Shown here: one piece after another, positions 33,634 to 44,000 of the stretch
Position numbering within the stretch: the first letter of the stretch is position 1
Layout of the letters: every line of letters starts with the position of its first letter
Origin: CAYPHA01 sp964410215
GTDB lineage: Bacteria; Calditrichota; Calditrichia; Calditrichales; CAYPHA01
Length of the DNA stretch: 56,733 nt
Direction of reading: 5' to 3'
Assembly (NCBI GenBank): GCA_964410215.1
Contig: CAYPHA010000026.1
Span: 1-56,733, forward strand
The notes under the pieces: model-generated
Databases searched by the model: none
What the model was told of the DNA's origin: nothing
What the model saw: the letters and a program-made list of their open reading frames with translations, nothing else
Made by a program: the position numbers and the translations under genes

Positions 33634-34419
33634 ATGAAAAAATTATGGTTGTTTTTACTGGTGCTTATGATCTCCTGTGGAGGGAAGGACACGTCCATCA
33701 AAGAATCCCATTGGGTGCAACTGTTTAACGGCAGGGACCTGACCAACTGGGATATTAAAATCAGCGGCTATCCGCTCAATGAAAATTTCAACAACACGTT
33801 TATCGTTGAGGACAGCCTCCTGAAAGTGAATTACAGCGCATATGATGAATTTCAGGGAGAGTTCGGCCACTTGTTTTACCGTCAGAAATTCACTCATTAC
33901 AAGCTCCGCGTCGAATACCGTTTTAGCGGTGAGCAGGTTCCCGGTGGTCCCGGCTGGGCCTACAAAAACAGTGGGGTGATGCTGCATGCGCAGTCTGCTG
34001 AGAGCATGGGACTGGCCCAGGACTTTCCCGTTTCCATAGAAGCCCAGTTTCTCGGAGGCTTCGGAGAAGGTGAACGACCGACAGCCAATCTGTGTACACC
34101 GGGAACCCATGTGGTGTATGAGGGCGAACTGCTGAAGCAGCATTGCCTGAATTCTACATCAGAAACTTTCCACGGCGAAGAGTGGGTGACTGTCGAGATG
34201 ATCGTGCGCGGTGACAGCATCATTCATCACCTGGTAAATGGTGATACCGTTTTGACATATTCAAAACCACAGATCGGTGGCGACAACCTGCCGGAAAACT
34301 TTGCCTTCGGCGAAGGCACACCGCTGAAAGAAGGTTATATTGCACTGCAGGCGGAAAGCCATCCGGTCGCATTCAGAAAAGTGGAGCTGCTGGATCTGAC
34401 GATCAAATTTAAAAAATGA
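33634..34419 (+). CDS. Second DUF1080 lipoprotein
   Basis: A 261-residue lipoprotein (C15 in MISC) with one DUF1080 domain: WVQLFNGRDLTNWDIKISG at the start is the family signature, then FIVEDSLLKVNYS, YKLRVEYRFSGEQ, NSGVMLHAQ, EAQFLGGFGEGERPTANLC and GYIALQAESHPVAFRKVELLDL. It is the more typical of the two DUF1080 proteins; the copy at 32576 is shorter and quite different in sequence, so they probably act on different substrates or steps. AAGGCAGG lies upstream of the ATG. The GH38 gene begins 38 bp after its stop. Confidence 0.85.
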   Translation: MKKLWLFLLVLMISCGGKDTSIKESHWVQLFNGRDLTNWDIKISGYPLNENFNNTFIVEDSLLKVNYSAYDEFQGEFGHLFYRQKFTHYKLRVEYRFSGEQVPGGPGWAYKNSGVMLHAQSAESMGLAQDFPVSIEAQFLGGFGEGERPTANLCTPGTHVVYEGELLKQHCLNSTSETFHGEEWVTVEMIVRGDSIIHHLVNGDTVLTYSKPQIGGDNLPENFAFGEGTPLKEGYIALQAESHPVAFRKVELLDLTIKFKK

Positions 34420-34457
34420 GTTGTATAACGGAACCATTCGTTCAATAAGGTGAAATC

Positions 34458-37178
34458 GTGAAGCGATTTAAACGTTTTCCAAAACAAACATCCCTTTTGG
34501 GATATGTGGTTTTATTATTGTGCACCATTATTTTAGTGAAGGGAACCATGAAACCGGTTTATGCAGAAACTGTCAATACGTCCGTCGAAGAGATCATCAT
34601 CGTTTTTAAAATGCACTTTGATATCGGCTACACGGATTACGCTGAACGCATTTTACAGGAATACCGCACCGACATGATCGAAGAAGCGCTGCATAATATA
34701 GCGGAAAGCAAACGTCTCGGTAAACCCAAATTCGTCTGGACCGTGCCGGCCTGGCCGATGAAATATATCCTGGAACATTGTGATCCGTCACTTAAACCGC
34801 AAATTGAGCAGGCATTGAAAGAGGGCTGGCTGACCGTTCACGGGCTGCCCTTTACCCTTCAGACAGAAGCCAGTGACCTGGAGATGCTGGTGCGCAGCCT
34901 CGGTTACGCGACGGATATTTCGCATAAGTATGAAATACCCCTTACAACGGATGCCAAAATGACCGACGTGCCCAGCCATTCCTGGGTCATCCCGACGCTG
35001 CTCCATCATGCCGGCATTAAAATTTTCCACATCGGGTGTAATCCGGGTTCGGCATCGCCGGATGTACCCCTGTTGTTCTGGTGGGAGGGGCCGGACGGTT
35101 CACGCACCCTGACCATGTACTGGGGCAAATACTATGGTACAAGTATCGTGCCTCCGGAAGAATGGCAACACAAATCATGGCTGGCCATCGTTCATTCCCA
35201 TGAAAATACCGGCGTGCCCAGCCTGAACGAAATTGAAGAGACACTCGCCGAAGCACGCCGGCTGGCCCCGAATGCCCGTATACGTGTCGGCAAAATTTCT
35301 GATTTTTATGACATACTGATAAAAGAAAATCCGGACATTCCGGTCATCCGCGGTGATATGCCCGATACCTGGATTCATGGTTATGCTTCCCATCCGGAAG
35401 CACTCAAAAAGAACAAAGAAACGCAGCGGGGCGTGTTTAACCTGGAAATGTTCAGTACGCTTGAAGGAATATGGGATGGTTCACCGGAAGATGTGATACC
35501 GCTCGTGGATAAAACGGTGGAGAATGCCCTGCTATTCGATGAGCATACCTTTGGCCTGGCCATTTCCCATGGTCACAATGATTTCTGGAAATATGATGAA
35601 GCCTTTAAGGAAAGCCGGGCGATGGGGTACTATGATTTTATTGAGTCCTCATGGCTGGAAAAAGCCGGGCGCGCCTTCGAGGCGGATCGTACCTGGCGGC
35701 CGGCCTTCCGGCACCGCCTGCGCGAAATGGCTGCTCATGTAGATGTGGAAGGGGAGCGTATCATCGTCTATAACCCGCTTCCCTGGGAACGGGATGGCAT
35801 CGTTGAATACCATCTGGGTATCTACCAGAAAAAAGAGAAGATTCAGAGCCTGAGACAAGCGGAAACGGGGAAAATGATTGCCGTATACAACCGGGACAAC
35901 CTGATCCGTTTTCGTGCTGAAAAGGTTCCTCCCCAGGGATATCAAACCTATTTACCGGTTTACGATGAAAGTAAACAGACTGCTCCTTCCAATTTCGGTT
36001 TCGATAAAAAGCAGTATACATTGGAAAATGCATTTGTTAAAGTGCAAATCGATCCCGGATCGGGTGCGATCCGTTCGTTTATAGACAAAAATTCCGGAAA
36101 AGAGCTGGTAAAAGCGTCGGCAACAGATGGTTTCGGGCAGTATATTCACGAGAAATTCAGCAGTGAACAGAGAGATACATACAATGAAACATACGTAAAA
36201 GAGGGGACTCATTCCTGGGCGGACCAGGAGATGTGCCGTCCGCCGCTGCCGGAACGTCCGCACCGGGAATCAACCGGTAAAAATCCGGCCATTCATTTTT
36301 CGCAAACGGCTGTCTCCGTATCGGCAAACCTGAAATTCGCACCGGACGGTGATTTTACAGATGAATACTTCGTTACCTATACCCTGTTTGCCGAAAGCCC
36401 TTACCTGGAATTAAACTGGGCCATAAACAACAAAAAAGCGGATCCGTGGCCCGAAGCCGGTTGGTTGTCTTTTCCTGTAAATATACAGAATGCCCGCTTC
36501 CGGTGCATGCGCACGGGCGGGGTGGTCGATCCGGCAAAGGATTTTGTCAAAGGTAGTAATTTTGACTACTATTTTCTGAATACGGGTCTGGCCGTCGTTG
36601 ATGAGCAAGGTTTTGGACTGGGAGTCAATTCGCCGGATGCACCCGGTGTCAGCCTGGACCGGCGCGGATTGGTAACGTATTCCGGTAATTTTATACCACA
36701 GGAACCCCGGGTTTTTATCAACCTGTTCAATAACCAGTGGGGGACGAATTTCAGGGAATGGATCGAGGGCTCCTGGTCGGCAAGGCTGTACCTCTGGCCC
36801 ATTACACGGTATAATGAAAGCGCGGATCTGATCATCCCGCTGGAAGAAACCCGCATTCCGCTTCAGGCCGGGTATGCCCGCAGCCAGGGCGGGAAGGCAC
36901 CGCTGTCCCGGCAGGGCTTGTCTGTTTCCAAACCAGGTGTCATGGTTACGGCTCTCACAGCGCTGGAACATGGCGATATACTGCTGAGGTTATGGGATCT
37001 GTCGGGAACCTCCGGCCCCTGCACGGTTATCTTCCCGGAAGAAGCCGGCTTTAAACAGGCTGAGCTGGTGGATCTGCGAAATCAGCCGCTGGGTGAAACC
37101 GTTCCTGTTAAGAATAATGAAATAACGCTGGATCTCAAGGCAAACAGTCCTTTAACTCTGATAGTGGGAAAGAAGTGA
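34458..37178 (+). CDS. GH38 alpha-mannosidase, divergent DIGYT type, exported
   Basis: A 906-residue GH38 protein with an N-terminal signal/anchor (LLGYVVLLLCTIILVKG). The zinc motif is FKMHFDIGYTDY (H53, D55), replacing the common HxHxDxxW form, so one His of the usual HxH pair is Lys-Met here. The nucleophile position is D170 in AKMTDVPSHSW, and the second metal site is DEHTFG (H363). The large C-terminal beta region is intact. The GH38 at 41026 shares the DIGYT and DEHTFG pattern, while the one at base 2 does not. The start is GTG with AAGGTGA upstream. Its stop overlaps the region of the next UroD-like gene, so the pair is probably coupled. Confidence 0.88.
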   Translation: MKRFKRFPKQTSLLGYVVLLLCTIILVKGTMKPVYAETVNTSVEEIIIVFKMHFDIGYTDYAERILQEYRTDMIEEALHNIAESKRLGKPKFVWTVPAWPMKYILEHCDPSLKPQIEQALKEGWLTVHGLPFTLQTEASDLEMLVRSLGYATDISHKYEIPLTTDAKMTDVPSHSWVIPTLLHHAGIKIFHIGCNPGSASPDVPLLFWWEGPDGSRTLTMYWGKYYGTSIVPPEEWQHKSWLAIVHSHENTGVPSLNEIEETLAEARRLAPNARIRVGKISDFYDILIKENPDIPVIRGDMPDTWIHGYASHPEALKKNKETQRGVFNLEMFSTLEGIWDGSPEDVIPLVDKTVENALLFDEHTFGLAISHGHNDFWKYDEAFKESRAMGYYDFIESSWLEKAGRAFEADRTWRPAFRHRLREMAAHVDVEGERIIVYNPLPWERDGIVEYHLGIYQKKEKIQSLRQAETGKMIAVYNRDNLIRFRAEKVPPQGYQTYLPVYDESKQTAPSNFGFDKKQYTLENAFVKVQIDPGSGAIRSFIDKNSGKELVKASATDGFGQYIHEKFSSEQRDTYNETYVKEGTHSWADQEMCRPPLPERPHRESTGKNPAIHFSQTAVSVSANLKFAPDGDFTDEYFVTYTLFAESPYLELNWAINNKKADPWPEAGWLSFPVNIQNARFRCMRTGGVVDPAKDFVKGSNFDYYFLNTGLAVVDEQGFGLGVNSPDAPGVSLDRRGLVTYSGNFIPQEPRVFINLFNNQWGTNFREWIEGSWSARLYLWPITRYNESADLIIPLEETRIPLQAGYARSQGGKAPLSRQGLSVSKPGVMVTALTALEHGDILLRLWDLSGTSGPCTVIFPEEAGFKQAELVDLRNQPLGETVPVKNNEITLDLKANSPLTLIVGKK

Positions 37179-37180
37179 TC

Positions 37181-38251
37181 ATGATTGCAGCGAATTTTGA
37201 ACCCGATTACAACCACATGCTGGATGTGCTGGCCAACCGGCGACCGGCACGTCTGCCGGTTTATGAACATATTATCAGTCCCGTCATCATGGAAAAAATA
37301 TTGAACACCTCCTTTAACGGATTGGACACCGGAAATGTATCCGACCGGAAAGAATATTTTTTCCAGTTCTGCCGGTTTTTCAGGGAGATGACCTATGATA
37401 CCGTTTCGTACGAAGTCTGCATCACCGAGATCCTGCCGGACGGCGGAGCCATCATGGGCGGCCGGCCGGGACCGATACAGAATCGTGAGGATTTTGAACG
37501 GTACCCTTGGGAAGAGCTGCCGGAGCGTTTCTGGCGGGTCGCCCGGCCAAAATTTGATATGCTGCGTGAATGCCTGCCGGATGGCATGAAGGCATTGGGC
37601 GGGGTTGGTAACGGGGTTTTTGAAATCAGTGAAGACCTGGTCGGATTCGAGTACCTGGCGTATCTGATGGTGGATGATCCGCCGCTTTATACCGAGCTGT
37701 ATGCACGTATCGGGGATCTGATGACAGCGATATGGGAAACGTTCCTCGAACGATATGGCGATATTTTCGCCATCTGCCGTTTCGGTGACGACCTCGGATT
37801 CAAGACCAATACCCTTGTCGCACCCGATACGATCCGGGAACATATCATTCCACAATACGGGCGTGTCATCAGCGCAATCAAAGGGGCGGGAAAGCCTTTT
37901 TTGTGGCATTCCTGCGGATGTATTTTCAGTATCATGGAGGATGTGATTGCCCTCGGCATCGATGCCAAGCATTCCAACGAGGATGCCATTGCTTCGTTCG
38001 ATAAATGGATCGATTCCTATGGCGATCGTATCGGTTTGCTGGGGGGAATCGATGTGGATTTACTCTGCCTGAAAAATCCTGCAGAGATCCGTGAAGCCGT
38101 CGTTGAACTGGGTACGCGTTTCCGGAAAAAGGCGAAAGGGTATGCTCTCGGTTCCGGAAATTCCATCCCGGAATATGTACCGGTTGAGGGGTACCTGGCC
38201 ATGATTGAAGCGGCCCACAAGATCCGGAACAATGAACCGCTAAACATTTAA
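37181..38251 (+). CDS. UroD-fold methyltransferase-like protein (second of four)
   Basis: A 356-residue cytoplasmic member of the uroporphyrinogen decarboxylase superfamily. It starts IAANFEPDYNHMLDVLANRRPARLP in the style of the sugar-locus subgroup. The zinc-type motif is LWHSCGCIF (H243/C245). HSNEDAIASFDKWIDSYG and LLGGIDVDLLCLKNP follow. The N-terminal arginines used by true HemE to hold porphyrin carboxylates are not evident. ATG 37181 is chosen over GTG 37175, which would overlap the GH38 stop. It stands between an exported GH38 and a sugar transporter, as expected for a cytoplasmic step acting on an imported sugar or its methyl group. Confidence 0.83.
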   Translation: MIAANFEPDYNHMLDVLANRRPARLPVYEHIISPVIMEKILNTSFNGLDTGNVSDRKEYFFQFCRFFREMTYDTVSYEVCITEILPDGGAIMGGRPGPIQNREDFERYPWEELPERFWRVARPKFDMLRECLPDGMKALGGVGNGVFEISEDLVGFEYLAYLMVDDPPLYTELYARIGDLMTAIWETFLERYGDIFAICRFGDDLGFKTNTLVAPDTIREHIIPQYGRVISAIKGAGKPFLWHSCGCIFSIMEDVIALGIDAKHSNEDAIASFDKWIDSYGDRIGLLGGIDVDLLCLKNPAEIREAVVELGTRFRKKAKGYALGSGNSIPEYVPVEGYLAMIEAAHKIRNNEPLNI

Positions 38252-38314
38252 TAAACCGTAATAAAAAATACCTGTTATGATAACATAGTGGATAAAGGTG
38301 AAGAGAGGATGAAC

Positions 38315-39712
38315 ATGAACAAGAAACTATATTTGGTCGTGATCTGCCTGATATCGACACTGGGCGGATTTCTCTTCGGTTATGATACGGCCGTTATTTC
38401 GGGAACACTGTCGTTTGTGCAGGCACAGTTTACCATGAGCTCCCTCATGGAAGGATGGTTTGTGGGATCGGCCCTGCTCGGGTGCATCATCGGCGTGGGA
38501 TTTGCCGGTATCATTGCCGACGCCTTCGGCCGTAAAAAGACCCTGATCCTTTCCGCACTGCTGTTTTTTATTTCGGCTTACGGCTGTATGGTTTCGGAAA
38601 GCCTGACAATCCTGGTTATCTATCGTCTTATCGGAGGCCTTGGTGTAGGTGTGGCGTCTATGTTGTCGCCCCTTTACATATCAGAAATTTCTCTGCCTTC
38701 CATCCGGGGACGGATGGTGTCGTTATACCAGTTTGCAATCACGATCGGTATTCTTTTCGCTTACTTTGCCAATGCGCGTATCCTGGATTTCGGGACTTCC
38801 AATACATTTTCCGCCGGATTATGGCAATGGGTATTGAATGATGAAATCTGGCGGGCGATGTTCGGGGCGGAAATGATTCCGGCAGCCCTGTTCCTGCTCT
38901 TACTTTTTTTCGTGCCGGAAAGTCCGCGCTGGCTGATGGTTAAAAACAGGGAAGATGAAGCATTGGATGTCATGACCCGGGTCATTGAAAAAGAGGAAGC
39001 CAGAAAAGAAATATCGGAGATTAAAAAGGTCCTAAAAAAGGAAACCGCTTCCTGGAAACAACTGTTTGCTCCGGGGATCCGTGTCGCCCTGTTTATCGGG
39101 ATGGCCCTGGCAATCCTCTCTCAATTCTCCGGTATCAATGCCATTATCTATTACGGTCCGCGTATCTTCGAAGCAGCCGGTTTCGGGGTGGGCGGGGCTC
39201 TGAACGGACAGGTGATTATCGGAATTGTCAATGTCGTCTTTACCCTCATTGCCATCTGGAAAATCGATCAGCTCGGACGGCGTGTCCTGCTTTTCGTTGG
39301 CTGTTTCGGCATGATCGCGGCTCATCTTTCGATCGGTACACTTTTCTACACCGGCTATACGGAAGGTATCCTGCTTTTGATTTTTATTCCGTCGTTCACC
39401 GCATTTTTTGCCTTTTCTTACGGGCCGGTCGTATGGACCCTGCTATCGGAACTGTATCCAACCAGTGTGCGCGGCCGTGCCATGTCGATCGCAACACTGA
39501 GCCTCTGGGTCGGTAATTTTATCATCGGACAAACCGTGCCCTGGCTTCTGGATAATCTGAAGCCGCATGGCACGTTCTGGCTCTTCTCCCTGATGCTCGT
39601 TCCGGCTATTCTGATCACCTGGAAACTGGTTCCGGAGACGAAAGGACGGACGCTGGAGGATATCGAGCAGTACTGGCTGGAGAAGGGGAAAGAGGGTATT
39701 AATAAAAAATAA
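38315..39712 (+). CDS. MFS sugar porter (XylE/GalP type)
   Basis: A 12-helix proton- or sodium-coupled sugar importer of 465 residues in the inner membrane. Sugar-porter signatures are present: GFLFGYDTAVISG in helix 1, ADAFGRKK in loop 2-3, PESPRWLM before the central loop, QFSGINAIIYYGP in helix 7, DQLGRR in loop 8-9 and PETKGRTLEDIE after helix 12. ATG 38315 has AGAGAGG six bases upstream; 38309 and GTG 38288 are alternatives. It is the only transporter gene in the window and lies between two UroD-like genes, so its substrate is probably a monosaccharide released by the locus, such as mannose, fucose or a methyl sugar. The gene end merges into a 7-bp repeat array. Confidence 0.93.
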   Translation: MNKKLYLVVICLISTLGGFLFGYDTAVISGTLSFVQAQFTMSSLMEGWFVGSALLGCIIGVGFAGIIADAFGRKKTLILSALLFFISAYGCMVSESLTILVIYRLIGGLGVGVASMLSPLYISEISLPSIRGRMVSLYQFAITIGILFAYFANARILDFGTSNTFSAGLWQWVLNDEIWRAMFGAEMIPAALFLLLLFFVPESPRWLMVKNREDEALDVMTRVIEKEEARKEISEIKKVLKKETASWKQLFAPGIRVALFIGMALAILSQFSGINAIIYYGPRIFEAAGFGVGGALNGQVIIGIVNVVFTLIAIWKIDQLGRRVLLFVGCFGMIAAHLSIGTLFYTGYTEGILLLIFIPSFTAFFAFSYGPVVWTLLSELYPTSVRGRAMSIATLSLWVGNFIIGQTVPWLLDNLKPHGTFWLFSLMLVPAILITWKLVPETKGRTLEDIEQYWLEKGKEGINKK

Positions 39713-39762
39713 AAAGTAAAAAAATACAAAATACAAAATACAAAATAGAAATTAAAAATTAC
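39707..39762 (+). repeat. 7-bp repeat array (AAAATAC type) at the MFS gene end
   Basis: From 39721 the units run AAAATAC, AAAATAC, AAAATAC, AAAATAG, AAATTAA, AAATTAC. More degenerate A-rich units lie upstream and overlap the stop codon at 39710-39712. The same array type follows the last sulfatase at 56560-56622. Confidence 0.7.
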
Positions 39763-39811
39763 AAGGTAATATGTTGTTAATAGCAGGTTGTTATTTGAGG
39801 AGGGATGCGGG

Positions 39812-40921
39812 ATGACGGGGAAAGAGCGAATTCGGGCGATGTTTGGGAGGAAACGGGTGGACCGGCCGGGGTTCTGGCTGGGAAATCCTGCGGATGAAAC
39901 CAAAAAAACATATGCTGAATATATGAATCTGGGGAATTCAAAAAAAAATGAAATCCCTGTTAATGCCGCATCGCCCCTGAAAGCGACTGAAATTGCTGAT
40001 TTGGATATCGCTTTGCATGTGGCCTTTCAGAGTGATTTGTTCTGGGCCTGTCCACAACTGGATCCCGGTCTTTATAAGCATCCGGAAGGTAAGCCCCTGT
40101 TCGATATATTCGGGGGAAAACCGAGAGAAAGTCTGACTCAGCCGGGCGTTTTTGCCGAAGTGGACGATGCGGCTCAAATTGAAGCATTCAACTGGCCGGA
40201 TCCGGCGTATCTTGATTTCAGCCGGACGCTGCAGTGGATCGATCGGGCTCAGATGCATGATATGGCCGTGTTCAGTGGCATGTGGATGCCTTTTTTTCAT
40301 GACCTTTGCGATTTCTTCGGCATGGAAAACTATTTCATGAAAATGTACACACATCCCGATGTGGTTGAAGCGGCTACGGAAAAGATCCTGGGGTTCTACC
40401 TGGAAGCGAACCGGCGGCTGCTGGATCAGGCAGGCCATACGGTTGACGCGCTTTTTTTTGGAAATGATCTGGGCAGTCAGTTCAATCCCCTGATCGGTCC
40501 CGACCCGTTTAAGAAATTTCTCTTACCGGGAATCAAACGGATCATACAACAGGCGAAACAATACGACCTCTCCGTGGTTCTGCATTCCTGCGGTGCTGTT
40601 TCCGATTTTATTCCGGCGTTTATTGATGCCGGTATCGACGGCTTGCACCCGCTGCAGGCCAAAGCAGCCGGTATGGATGCGGAAACGCTTTCACGTCAAT
40701 TCAAGAATGATATCGTGTTCATTGGTGGTGTGGATACTCAGGAACTGCTTCCTTTTGGCACCACCGGACAGATTTATGAGGAAGTGAACAGACTGACGGA
40801 TCTCTTCGGTGAACGGTTCGTCGTATCGCCGAGTCATGAAGCCCTCCTGCCGAATGTGTCATTTGAAAATGCCACGGCCATGAAAGACGCTGTCGTTAGC
40901 GGGGAAGATGCAAATATTTAA
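39812..40921 (+). CDS. UroD-fold methyltransferase-like protein (third of four)
   Basis: A 369-residue cytoplasmic member of the UroD superfamily. It opens TGKERIRAMFGRKRVDRPGFW, then ADLDIALHVAFQSDLFW, VVLHSCGAVSDF (H258/C260, the zinc-type HxCG motif) and IGGVDTQELLPFGTTGQIYEEV, close to GGGVDTQKTLPFGTP in the gene at 8351, so these two are the nearest pair of the four. ATG 39812 has GAGGAGGG seven bases upstream, the best ribosome site in the neighbourhood; the TTG at 39788 is unlikely. It follows the sugar porter and precedes an exported GH38. Confidence 0.84.
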   Translation: MTGKERIRAMFGRKRVDRPGFWLGNPADETKKTYAEYMNLGNSKKNEIPVNAASPLKATEIADLDIALHVAFQSDLFWACPQLDPGLYKHPEGKPLFDIFGGKPRESLTQPGVFAEVDDAAQIEAFNWPDPAYLDFSRTLQWIDRAQMHDMAVFSGMWMPFFHDLCDFFGMENYFMKMYTHPDVVEAATEKILGFYLEANRRLLDQAGHTVDALFFGNDLGSQFNPLIGPDPFKKFLLPGIKRIIQQAKQYDLSVVLHSCGAVSDFIPAFIDAGIDGLHPLQAKAAGMDAETLSRQFKNDIVFIGGVDTQELLPFGTTGQIYEEVNRLTDLFGERFVVSPSHEALLPNVSFENATAMKDAVVSGEDANI

Positions 40922-41025
40922 TACGGCCATATCATTTGCTATATGTTACGTATCCGGCAGGCAATCTTTTTGAATATATAAATGTCAATATAACATACGA
41001 TACTAACTGTAAGTAAGGAGAAACG

Positions 41026-44000
41026 ATGACGTTTCGATCAATACTTGGTGCTGTTTTGATTCTGATACCGGTATATGCGCTGATGTCGCAGGATGCGATG
41101 ACGGATAACACTGTCCAGGAGTATGATCTGTCTCTTTCGGATCATGCCATGCTGAATGGCTTTACTGGAGAAATATCCGGTGCTTCTATCGACTATCATT
41201 CGTCGTCGCGCGAAGTACATCCGGCGTTACTTGTCCGGGCCATCTCAGGTAAAATGGCCATCGAATGGGAAACGGAAGCTTTTCAGGTTAAAGAGGGTAA
41301 AAATACAGTGACGTTTACCTGGCTTTCCGGACTCGGCTGCACTGCTGGACAAAAGCCGTTTGATTTATATATCGACGGGATGCAGGTGCTGACCTTCCAA
41401 AGCTGGAACAGGAAATCATGGTCCGTTGCCGGCGAAAAAGGAGCCGTTTTGTCTTTCAAATCGGACATGAGAGACAAACACGGCGACCGTTTCGGCCTGA
41501 TGAATCTCACCCTGCCATCGGATGCTGTCACTTCCGGGAAGAAACTGCGGCTGAAGATCGTCGGTCAGAACGCCGGTAGCTCGGCCTGGGTGATGGTTTT
41601 CAAAGAAGAATTCAGGGAAAAAATAACGATATCTCCGCTTCAGGCAATTATGAAAAAAGGCGATGAAAAGTTTCAGCCTGTCAATATGAGCATAGTGTAT
41701 ATGGGTAAACCTGTTGAGGCCCTGGTGAAAGTGGAAGGCATGCCGGATTTTATCATCCCTCTGAACACGATGTACAATAGGTTCCAGGTACACGTTCCGG
41801 TAGTTGATACACCCCGGAAATTACGTTTGCGTGTCCGGATAGAAGGGAACGATGTTCTCAATACACATGTCATGATCCATCCGGTGCGTAAATTTACGGT
41901 TTACATGGTACAGCACACGCACACGGATATCGGTTATACGCGTCCGCAAACCGAGATTCTCCCCGAACATCTGCGCTATATCGATTACGCGCTCGATTTC
42001 TGCGATCAAACGGATGATTATCCGGACGATTCCAAATTCAGATGGACCTGTGAAGCGTCCTGGGCCGTTCGTGAATACCTGATGAACCGGCCCGCGGAAC
42101 AGATCGATCGTCTGAAAAAACGTGTGAAAGAGGGGCGCATCGAAATAACGGGTATGATGTTCAATATGTCCGATATCGCTGATGAAAATTCCTATGTCGA
42201 TTTTGTCCAGTCCATCCGTCGCTTCAAGGAAAATGACCTGTCCGTCGTTACGGCGATGCAGAATGATGTGAACGGTTTTGCCTGGTGTCTGGTCGACTAT
42301 TTCAAGGATACCGGTGTGGAATACCTGACCATGGGCACACACGGACATAAAGCGCTTATCGCCTTTGAACATCCGACACCATTCTGGATGGAATCTCCGG
42401 CCGGTAACCGACTGCTCGCCTTCCGGGCGGATCATTATATGACCGGTAATAACTGGGGGATCCACACGGACAACCTGGAGAATCTTGAAAAGGATTTTCT
42501 GAAATATCTTGATGATCTGTTCGGCAAGGGGTATCCCTATGACAAAATAGCCGTACAGCACAGTGGTTATTTTACTGATAATTCGCCGCCGGCCATGGCC
42601 AGTTGTGATCTGATCCGGCGATGGAATGAAAAATATGAATGGCCCAAACTGAAGACCGCCGTTGCCAGGGAATTCATGGACGATATCAAAGCCGGTAAGG
42701 GCGCGGAACTGCCCGTATACCGTGCCGCCTGGCCGGACTGGTGGACGGATGGATTCGGCTCGGCGGCCCGCGAAACCGCTGCTTCCCGCAGCACCCATGC
42801 CGAGATGATCGCCAATCTGGGGCTGCTCTCCATGGCGAAAGCATCAGGGGCGGATTTACCGGAACATATCCATGACCGTATACGCGTCATACAGGACGCC
42901 CTCATTTTTTACGATGAGCATACCTTTGGCGCCGCTGAAAGTATAAGCGATCCGATGAGTGAAAATTCCCAGGTGCAGTGGATGGAGAAGGCCGCCTATG
43001 TGTGGGATGCCGTGAAAAATTCGCGCCTGCTCACGGAAACAGCCATGGGATTGATTCAGCCCTATCTTTCCCAGGGGGAAAAACCGACCATTACCATATT
43101 TAATACACTCAACTGGAAGCGTTCCGGCTGGCTGGAAGTATATATGGACAATGAAATCCTTCCCCGGGATAAGCCATTCCGTATAGCGGATAGTGATGGT
43201 AATACCCTCCCGGCTCAGATCCTGAGAAGCCGCAGCGAAGGTAATTACTGGGCCCTGTGGGTGGAGGATATTCCGGCCCTGGGATATAAAACTTATGAAA
43301 TCGAAACACGGGAAGGGGTGCGGGATCCGTCGCCGGAATGGTTACCTGTAAATAACGTACTGGAAAACGATTATTACCGGCTTACACTCAATCCCGCCCG
43401 GGGAACCGTCAGCGGCCTGTATGATAAAGAGTTGGAGACGCACCTTGTTGACGACGGTTGTGAATGGGAGCTGGGACAGTTTATCTATGAAACAACCGGA
43501 TACCGGAATCAGCTCGACCGTTTTGTCCTGGAAAACTATGAACGTCAAACGCTTAATAATGTCAGCATGGAAGCGGGTATCGACGGTCCGCTTTGGAAAA
43601 GCGTTGTTTTCAAAGGCGAATCGGAGGGTTTTGAATCCGATCCGCCTATCCGTTTTGAAATACGCCTGTTCAAGCAGGAAAAACGGATTGAATTTCATTT
43701 CAACGTACGTAAAATACGCATATCGGATCCGGAAGGTGTTTATATCGCCTTCCCTTTTGAACTCGCGGATTCAAAACTGCTCTATGAGGTTCAGGGCGGA
43801 CTGGTCGAGCCGGGTAAAGATCAGATTCCGGGCTCGGCATCCGATTGGAATACCATACAGAATTTTGCGACTGTCCGGAACAGTAAAAGCCAGATCATCA
43901 TGGGAAGTAATGGTATGCCGCTGGTTCAGCTGGGTGGCATAAACCTTGGTAAATTTCAGTACATTGCCCAGATTGACGAACCGCATATTTTCAGCTGGCC

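Noticed and set aside
39721..39762. CRISPR array or short tandem repeat locus
   Set aside because: Units are 7 bp with no spacers, and no cas genes are present.
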